DNA from: Scleroderma bovista
Taxonomy: Eukaryota > Basidiomycota > Agaricomycetes > Boletales > Sclerodermataceae
DNA length: 64,000 nt
Reading direction: 5' to 3'
Assembly: GCA_037178675.1 (NCBI GenBank)
Contig: JAYMGJ010000048.1
Coordinates: forward strand, 1 to 64,000
Under the pieces are notes generated by a model. The model was given only the letters and a program-made list of their open reading frames with translations, made no database searches and had not been told where the DNA came from. Below are positions 56,912 to 64,000 of the stretch, piece after piece (position 1 is the first letter of the stretch; each line of letters opens with the position of its first letter). Both the position numbers and the translations under genes were made by a program.

Positions 56912-59524
56912 ATGCCCAAAAGTTCTAAAAAGAAAAAAGAGAAAGTAGCGGACTTCACAGTAAGCTGTGGTGTATGATCATCATCGTTGATTCATTCCAA
57001 CCATCCACGGCAGAAAGCAAAACTAAAACTAGGCAAAGGCAAGAAGCTGCCAAGCAATGTAGTCGACACCTCGTTCAAAGCCCGGAGTACGCTTGCACCA
57101 TCGCCCTCGTATGACAGCTGACGCCACCGCAAGGTATCGCACTCCCCACTCAAAGCATTACTGTAGAAAGGGACAACGTACCCACCACAAAGAAAAAACG
57201 GACATTCGATGACGTACTCTCCCTCCTGAAACATTACAACGTTAACATACGGAAAGGTGCGTCCTGAGTTCACCCAGGCTACGTCCTGCACTGAGGGCTG
57301 CTCCAGATGCGATTTCCAGTGCAAGGGAATTGCTCGAGGAATTCCCCGACCTGGTAAACGGTTATATACCCCTTGTGTTGGGTTCCTGCGCACGTCTAAT
57401 CGCAGACGAGGTGCGTATGTCATGTCCTCTTTTTTAGCACGACAGCCCTTATTTGGGGTAGGATGCTGGTGTTCGCAAGACCTTGCTCTCTTTCTTTGAC
57501 TGGCTATTATTACGGGTACCAAAGGTCATACATTCGTTTGTCCCCAGTGTGATCCTAACGCATCCTCAATTCAGGACGACCTCCTCCCTCATGCACCCTT
57601 ACTCCTTCTCTTCACAACATCTGCGCAGACACACATATTTCCAGAAATACGCATTGACGCGGTACGATATCTGGACCTCTTCATACAGGTTCTACCGGAG
57701 GCTGTTGTTACTGGTTGGGATGCGGATGGGTCTGGCCCCGGAAGACGTGTTCTGGATGGCTACTTGGGACTTTTGAACGCTGGTACCAAGTTTGGCACGT
57801 TGGGGGGTTCGTGTCTGCATTGTTGCAGTTTACGGTCACCAATTACCTCTTTCTAGACGATGCGCCAGCGACGTCGACGGGCTCCGTGGTCCTTTCATCT
57901 CAGGTGCTTTTTTCGCATCCTTCCGAACACATGACGTGCTGACTGAACCACAGTCAAGACTCGTCGTGTTGAGATCGCTTTCTAATTTTTTACGTTGCGC
58001 AACCCAATCCCAGCTGGCTACGGACAGGTCAACTGCTATTCTGAATCAAGCTGCGCTGTCTCTTCCGACGTGGTTCCTGCGACCGTTCTTCACCAGTCCA
58101 AGCTTGTATGACGAACATAGCCATCTTTTCGGAGCCTCGGGTGCGGATAGACGGGAGAAACAGATGCAATGGACATTGGAGCCAACGTTCGATTTATTCG
58201 ATGAAGATTTTACTTACAACCCAAATACGTTGGCTACAGTTCCCGACGTCCCGTTAACTCTTACCGAACTTCCTGGCTTTTCTGCACTCCAGGACAAGTC
58301 GGTTAGCTCTCCGGACGATATCGCAGTGCTGATAGTAGGTATTTCCTGTTTGAAAAGTTATCCGCACCTGATTCACCGAATGCAGCGTCTTGCTCGTACC
58401 CTGTTTTCGACCCTGTCGGCTTCATATCTGGAGTGTGCACCTGTTGTGTTTTCGCCCAGTGTAAACCCCCCAGAAACAGACTTACAAATGCTGACTGCAT
58501 CAATGGAAATTACTCGTACACTTTATAGTGGCGTCTTACAAAGTGCCAGTCAGGTGCGACCATCCATTTTCATCTGATAAGCTGCTCAAATGTATCGGAC
58601 TAGGGTACTGACGTGATGCCCAGCTGCGATGAGCTGAAAACTCTGATAGGGTATTTGACCTGCCATTTCCCGTTCAAACCTGCGCACCGAGATATCAAGG
58701 TGGGCACCCATGTTACCTCTTTGATCATCCTAATCTGGAGGTGCCACAGACTGAACAGGCCTTTGAAAATCTGAACGTGATCTACTGCGAGCTGACATCT
58801 CTTGTGGTGCTCGTCTCATCTTGGTGGAGTTCAGAAGGAGGTGGACGCGAGGACACTCGCATGCCATCATTGTCCCGAAGAGCATCGCTCAAACACACAA
58901 AAGCAAGTAAATCCGACATTCGAACGGAGCCCGTTTGCGCCTACATTATTCGTGTTCTGAACGGTGGAGGCGAAGCCGGCTCTCTATTACCGCGCCCTCT
59001 CACGGCCTCGGCGTATATCGCGTTACTTCCGTCAGTATGGGCACTATTGAATCGGGCCCCGGGGATCAGTTCGGATCTTGAAGATGTGTCTCCGTCAGTC
59101 GTTTCGGCAATCCTTGATCATGCCACGAGGACAACACCAGGTTCTGCAGTCAAAAGACTGACTGTCGAGTTCGTGGCGCGACTTTTGCTTGTAAGCATGT
59201 TTGCCAAGAATAAACGGCTTTGCTCATGCTCTTCCAGCTCGAAAGAGAACGGGGCTATATAGGCTATTTCAGTCCTAGTGGTGTAGGTGCGGATGAGAAA
59301 TGGCAACATTGGGTTCTGCACCTTCCGAAAGCACTGTGGGAGATGGGTTGCAGCAACCTGACTTGCTCGGAAGTATGCATGATCATATTGACAATGTGTT
59401 TCCCATGCTAAACGGATCCGTCTTGCAGACCATCCTACAGGTGTTGTTGCGGCTCGTCCAACGCGGCTCGTCCGCCATCCGGCCCGAGGTCTATTTCCCA
59501 CCTGTTAACCTTGCCGCGAACTGA
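56912..59524 (+). CDS. IPI1: pre-rRNA processing protein IPI1 (TEX10-like)
   Basis: About ten short exons, roughly 700 residues. The start MPKSSKKKKEKVADFT is a basic nuclear-type N terminus. The conserved first domain follows: LPSNVVDTSFKARSI, then DVLSLLKHYNVNIRKDALLG and PEIRIDAVRYLDLFIQVLPE, which belong to HEAT-like helical repeats. The rest is helical and less conserved. IPI1 works with RIX1 and IPI3 in a late step of 60S maturation. SPB1 in this window acts in the same pathway. Exon ends are fixed only near the N terminus. Confidence 0.87.
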
Positions 59525-59631
59525 CCACACACGCCTGAATGTAGCATGTCACGTCCCTTTCCTCCCGCCTCGTTCCGTTTTTCACTGCTTCACACCCTAC
59601 ACGTGGTGACATCCCGGGGCCATTCACCAAA

Positions 59632-59823
59632 ATGCCCGTGTCTTCGCTGCACACTCGCCGTCTTGCTCTCGACCTCTCCGCGACTCTTATTGCGGACCAT
59701 ACTAAGGACGAGAGGAGTGGTGCTGCCCACCGTGATCTCGAGAGGGCCGTGCGTGCGGCGACAGCAGGGACAGCAGAGGAGGCGTACTGGGCCCAGCTTG
59801 CTGAAGCCATGCAGCTGAATTGA
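59632..59823 (+). CDS. possible small protein, 63 residues
   Basis: A short frame starts in a good context (CACCAAAATG) and encodes an Ala/Arg-rich helical peptide (AVRAATAGTAEEAYWAQLAEA). It has no intron and no family I recognise. A 239-residue frame on the opposite strand covers it, but that frame has low-complexity composition and no family. The small gene is a suggestion only. Confidence 0.3.
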   Translation: MPVSSLHTRRLALDLSATLIADHTKDERSGAAHRDLERAVRAATAGTAEEAYWAQLAEAMQLN

Positions 59824-60554
59824 TTGCGTGCAATTCCACGGAGTTGGTTCCCTTTGTGAGGTAATAATATCCGGAGGGGGGACATCCGAACGGCTTTCTT
59901 ACTGTGGGAACGGCGACCCTCGGACTTTTCACCCGAACCTGAGGCCAGGAATTCCTTCCTTAGTACGTGTGAATACCGCGCTGCGCTCCACGTCGATTGG
60001 CCAGAAAGCAAAGGCGATGCTTTTGCAACCTGACAAGTGTCTCTGCTTTTTTTCGCATGGATGACGGACCCGCAATCACGACGTTGGGCGGAAATGAGAG
60101 TGTCAATGGAAAAAATGTTGCCAAGCCCCCCAATCAGACTTGTTGGGACCAGTGCACGCAACTGATGGTGACAATAAGGGACACAGCCGGTTGTACAAAG
60201 AAACATCTCTCCGCTCCTCTGCAAGGATACATAATTGTTATAATTCCATTCTCTAACAAATTCAGGTATACAATGAAACCCAGATCAAGGGATGTGACAA
60301 GAGGTACCCATCAACTACAAAAACCATTCAGCCAGTGACAAGTCGTAGCACGCAGTCAAGCGAGTGAGCCGTGATCGTAAACACTCTGGCTAGCAGAGAC
60401 ACCCAGCACCGGGAAGGGCAAGTCGGAAAGGAAAGAAAGGAAAAGAAACATCTAAGGATATAACGTGCATATTTAAGGAATAACTTGACGGGGGTTGGGC
60501 TAGCCAACGTCGTCGTCGTCGCGCAGAAATGGAGATTACCGCCCCAGGGTAAGC
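59824..60554. other. intergenic region with no recognised gene
   Basis: This 731-bp stretch lies between IPI1 (and the small frame) and the 3' end of the double-psi barrel gene. I see nothing in it. Confidence 0.4.
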
Positions 60555-61447
60555 TTAAGCCCAGGTCCAGGTAACGTCGATGCGTCCGAGGGACTGGTCC
60601 GCAAGGTCGGAGAACGCCGAAGGAGAGAAGTCGAGATCGGTAATGGCGCAGCCCCCGCACCTGTCAGTGACAGTGACAGTAGTGCTCTTGCCTTGGTCTG
60701 AAAGACGAAGTCGTAAGCATGACGAAACGAACACAGCAAGGTGGCTACCCACAATGGGCAGTGATTTGCTTGCCGCAGACGGGATTGGAGTTAGGGTTCA
60801 CATCACTGTAACCACTATCGGAGTTGAACTGTGAGGCAAGGGTGATGATGGCAATAAATGGTACCCACGGGTAGGAGTCATACAGGAGATGAGAGACGGC
60901 AACGATGCGTTGGTTATCGGTGTTGGTTATGCCACAAGCACCAAGACCGGTGGAGTAGTACGTGCCTGGATTCGTAGATGAGAGCCAGCCAAGCGAAGGA
61001 GGGAAGTTGCCTACCTTGGCCGCCTTGCGTACCTGTCATGTAGCTTGGGTAGCTGCCGCCACCAGAGGAAGAGGTAGGCGAGGTAGCGGCGGGAGCGGCG
61101 GGGCTCGAGCTGGAGGGGGTGGAGCTCGACGAAGGGGGGGCGGGAGCAGGTTCCTGAGGCGCGGGTGACGGCGACTGGGATGCGGGGTTGGCTGCAACGT
61201 TGACCGGTGCAGGTGGGGATGGACTCGGAGTGGGGTCGGTCGCGTTGGAGGGCTGAGATTCACAACGCCTACCAAGGGAGCGTTTGCGTCTCAGAGCGGC
61301 TGGTATAGGAATGCGGGCCTCCACAGCTCCCTTGGGGTGAATGAGCCCGCGGTGGTTGTGGACGTTGCGAGAGATGTGCGGGGTCGCGAGGGCACTGGCG
61401 AAGAGGGCCACAGTGAGGAGAACAAAGCACTTTGTGAGGGGAGCCAT
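60555..61447 (-). CDS. secreted double-psi beta-barrel (expansin/RlpA-like) protein
   Basis: Four exons, near 240 residues. A signal peptide (CFVLLTVALFASALA) is followed by a pro-region with dibasic sites (LRRKRSLGRR), a likely Kex2 cut, then a long Pro/Ser/Ala linker. The C-terminal double-psi barrel starts GTYYSTGLGACGITNTD and continues with NPNSNPVCGKQITA, STTVTVTDRCGGCAITDLD and FSDLADQSLGRIDVTW. Four Cys should form two bonds. Fungal proteins of this type may loosen walls or bind plant or fungal cell walls; enzyme activity is not shown for them. The Asp in the barrel motif TDRC is kept. Confidence 0.88.
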
Positions 61448-61484
61448 CGAAGGAGTGCGTGAGAGGGAGCGAGGGAAACGAAGG

Positions 61485-61492
61485 GTATATAT
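61485..61492 (-). promoter_or_regulatory. TATA box of the double-psi barrel gene
   Basis: A TATATAT core sits about 38-45 bp upstream of the start codon on the minus strand, with a short purine/pyrimidine-rich leader in between. This is a plausible TATA box. Confidence 0.5.
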
Positions 61493-61693
61493 GTACAGCG
61501 AGTGAATAAATCCCAGGAGAGAAATGAAGGTGGGGGTGGTGGAGAGACGTTGGCTGGCAGACGCAAAGGACTTGCCAGTTTTTTTAAGGGAGGCTTATGT
61601 AATCGACAGACAATGACAACCTTGTGACGGGTCAAATTTTCATGTCCGTGGACGACTAGGCTATAACAGCATTCCGCAGTCGTGTATCTCCAT

Positions 61694-63049
61694 TCACACA
61701 CCTCCGCCCTGGGCTGCGTACATCTTGGCCAGTCCCAGCCCTGCCGTGCTCTCAAGCATCTTCGCGTATGCATCGACTTGCCCCAGTAAAAGCGTGCTCT
61801 CCAACCGGCTTGGCTCAGGCGGGATCTTGAACATCCGGCTCACATCCTCCTCGGGAAGCGGGCTTAATCCCTGAGCCACACGCTGTGCATTCTCTTCTCT
61901 CCGTTTCGCCAAATGGGTCTCTAACCGCGACTTCTCTCGGGCGATTTGTCGCGACAAGTACGCAACATTGCCTTCTTCCGTCCGGTAATTGTCAATCCCT
62001 TCCGCAACTTGTTCCAAGTTCCGTGTAAGCCCTGAGTTGCCCAGATCAAGCACGGAATACGATGGTGGTAGTGCACTCGTCCCAGGCGATCCGAGTTGTG
62101 CAGACGTGTACTGCGTCGTCGAGGAAGGTGCAGCCAACACCTTCATGAACGAGCTCAACAGCGGGTTCGTCCGTATCCTGAGCGGTATCTCCTCGAGAAT
62201 CGACGAAAAGGTCAGCCGGTGATTAATTAAACTGTTCGCACGTGAGCTGCGTCAACATGGCGTCACTTGCCTAACCCACCTCGACGTGCTAAAGTTGGCT
62301 TTTTTGCGGGCATCGATGAATGAAGGCGTCAATTTGAACGCCCGGAGCGATGCCGTTCCCCGCGCGGTCTGTGAGATGTCTAGTCGTTCTCGTGAGTAAA
62401 GCCGTGTTAAGCATCCATGAGTGCACATTACCATGTACAACAACAACCCCTCCATGTCTCAGTCTGTCCTGGTGTATTGCCTGGGTATCTACCAAGGTCT
62501 GACTCAGGAAAGCCCCGAGGCTCGTGGCCTGATAAAACCCAACAATATTGTCATCGCCCTGCACCTCTCTCAGAGATCGCAGCGTTGATGTTTGATAACG
62601 TGCTGGATGCGATCAGGATCACATTGACCGTGCAAGATGCTGGTAAGCGAGCGTACCAATCGATTTGGATATTTTCTCGTCGTCGTCATTGGCATGGATC
62701 GGTAATGGAAAACTGTTGGACACCTCGAGGACACCCTCCAGATCGAGACCAAGTAGAAGACCGTGTGCAGATGCTAAAGGAGCATCACGACCGTGCTGTA
62801 TTATCTTGGAAACGACCTAAGCAAATGAAAAACGTGTGGAGCATTCATTAGCCAAACACGCAACGTAGCAAGTCGAAGGCGCACCAGAGCGTCCAGCTGG
62901 ACACATGTGATGGTTATCTCGGCCTCAACATCGATCGCAGTTGACATGGATGGCGGAATGGCCTCATATACGGGTGCGGCAGGCGTGGGCGCAGTGGAAG
63001 GCGCTGGAAGCGACGCAGCGAGCGCTGCAGCCATCGATGGCGCAGACAT
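61694..63049 (-). CDS. translation initiation factor eIF3 subunit h
   Basis: About six exons, near 350 residues. After a Pro/Ala-rich N terminus the MPN domain begins at EAEITITCVQLDALV and continues with KIIQHGRDAPLAS, GLDLEGVLEVSNSFPLP and DDNIVGFYQATSLGAFLS. The metal-binding HxH of active JAMM proteases is absent, as expected for eIF3h. The C-terminal helix region (RNLEQVAEGIDNYRTEEGN) matches the family. The start at 63049 is the first in-frame ATG. The window also holds the scaffold subunit eIF3b. Confidence 0.9.
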
Positions 63050-63441
63050 TTTGACTTGCAACGGTGGATTAGTGCTTGGAAATTTTCGAACTCAGCCCCT
63101 CGTCGAGAGTCCTTGGAGTCGTTTCGTCCGACGACCAGAACAACGTTAGACGACCGCCTTAACAGCTTTTACTGCTTGTTGCAGTCTATGAATGAAGAGG
63201 TTCTCTCTCCCTTTGGCAACGTGACTTGTTTGTCAATACCAAACATATGTCCTGACATGAGCTGGTAGTTATCCCAGATGCCGCCTCCTCGCGAGTGCCC
63301 ACAGCACTGACCGCGTTCAGCTCTGCGCTTGTCTCACTCCACCCGCTAGCCTGTCCTGGTGTGGCCACACTCGCTGACTAAGGCGGTTCCTCTTCGCTTC
63401 CGCAACGAACAAGGTCCAAGGGTGCACTTTGTCTGTGAACC
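63050..63441. promoter_or_regulatory. divergent spacer between eIF3h and the CDF transporter
   Basis: This 392-bp spacer separates two divergent start codons and should hold both promoters. No other gene was seen. Confidence 0.4.
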
Positions 63442-64000
63442 ATGGCGATGTCCCGCTCCTCCAGAATAATTCTCCTCCTTGTCATAGACATTGTTTTCTT
63501 TTTCGTCGAACTCATTGTTGGTGAGCTTTGTTTGTGGTTCCACGATACCTCTTGCCTCATCGCATCCTAGGCTATGCAGTCGGTTCGCTCGCGCTCGTCG
63601 CCGACAGTTTTCACATGCTCAAGTAAGGCGGACTTGTCTTGCGCTGGAGCCCGTCTTATTCTTTATTCAGCGATGTTATGAGCTTGATCGTCGCTCTCTA
63701 TGCAATCAAGGTCAGCTTCCTTTGACATACTTCTACTCTATGTTGAAACGCTTCTCACACGACAGCTTACCAACCAAAGTGTATCGGATTCCCGTTACTC
63801 TTATGGCTGGCATAGGGCTGAGATACTTGCTGCCCTTGTCAATGGCGTTTTCCTTCTCGCGCTCTGCTTCTCTATCACATTAGAGGCTCTCGATCGCTTC
63901 TTTTCCACGCCAGGTACGTTGTACATCGATTTGCCCCCTTCTTCCCCTCAACTGGGCCCCCATTAACAGAAATATCAAACCCACGACTCGTCATCATCGT
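63442..64000 (+). CDS. CDF-family zinc transporter, cut by the window end
   Basis: Exons seen are 63442-63520, 63571-63622, 63671-63710, 63766-63913 and 63970 onward. The protein starts MAMSRSSRI and has a first membrane helix (ILLLVIDIVFFFVELIVG), then ADSFHMLNDVMSL with the His and Asp of the transport site, and YSYGWHRAEILAALVNG. This is the COT1/ZRC1 type, which moves zinc (or cobalt) out of the cytosol into the vacuole. The later helices lie beyond the window. Confidence 0.92.

Noticed and set aside
59505..60224. 239-residue minus-strand frame
   Set aside because: Composition is low in complexity, no family is recognised, and it overlaps the IPI1 end and a spacer. It is probably a chance frame.
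1..64000. CRISPR arrays, tRNA, rRNA or bacterial operon signals
   Set aside because: None was seen; the window is eukaryotic and intron-rich.

Overview
This 64 kb window comes from the nuclear genome of a filamentous basidiomycete, most likely a mushroom-forming Agaricomycete. Nearly every gene is cut by many short introns of about 45-60 nt with GT-AG ends. Gene order is mixed between strands with very short spacers. The families present (a HapX iron regulator, RAC1, a C2H2 protein, a Zn2Cys6 regulator, an NRPS-like adenylation enzyme, DIRS and Helitron elements) are typical of such fungi. Most gene models below were joined by hand from homology and splice signals. For 19 genes I summed exon lengths, and each total is a multiple of three.

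Region 1 (1-5.8 kb) is a repeat block. It holds a DIRS-like tyrosine-recombinase retrotransposon on the minus strand (gag, RT-RNase H, recombinase) with at least two frame breaks. It lies next to the helicase tail of a Helitron on the plus strand. Region 2 (5.8-9.7 kb) holds an NRPS-like gene that stops right after its adenylation domain beside the Helitron relic, then 2 kb with no gene I can recognise.

Region 3 (9.7-32.6 kb) is a dense housekeeping stretch: a PPR protein, HapX, eIF3b, SLS1, SPB1, a TMEM256-like membrane protein, a C2H2 protein, RAC1, prephenate dehydratase, a Zn2Cys6 factor and a conserved unknown. Region 4 (32.6-46.2 kb) has a broken minus-strand coding relic, a DH-PH RhoGEF, an NGL2-like nuclease, an M16 metallopeptidase, an NUFIP1/RSA1-type protein and a triple-KH protein. 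Region 5 (46.3-64 kb) has ribosomal protein L16 (uL13), a GST-like protein, mitochondrial acyl carrier protein, mitochondrial L17, a zinc alcohol dehydrogenase, unknown proteins, a four-helix membrane protein, an NPC2-like lipid carrier, IPI1, a secreted double-psi barrel protein, eIF3h and a CDF zinc transporter cut by the window end.

The genes group by theme. Ribosome and translation: eIF3b, eIF3h, SPB1, IPI1, NUFIP/RSA1, L16, mitochondrial L17. Mitochondrial function: PPR, SLS1, acyl carrier protein, L17. Rho signalling: RAC1 and a RhoGEF 6.5 kb away. Metal handling: HapX and the CDF transporter. I saw no tRNA, rRNA or CRISPR array. I found no clearly new multi-gene system. The most useful leads are the truncated NRPS-like gene at the Helitron edge, three GC-AG introns, an 8-nt terminal exon in the acyl carrier gene, the frame-broken coding relic at 33 kb, and an unrecognised gene near 53.3-54.0 kb.
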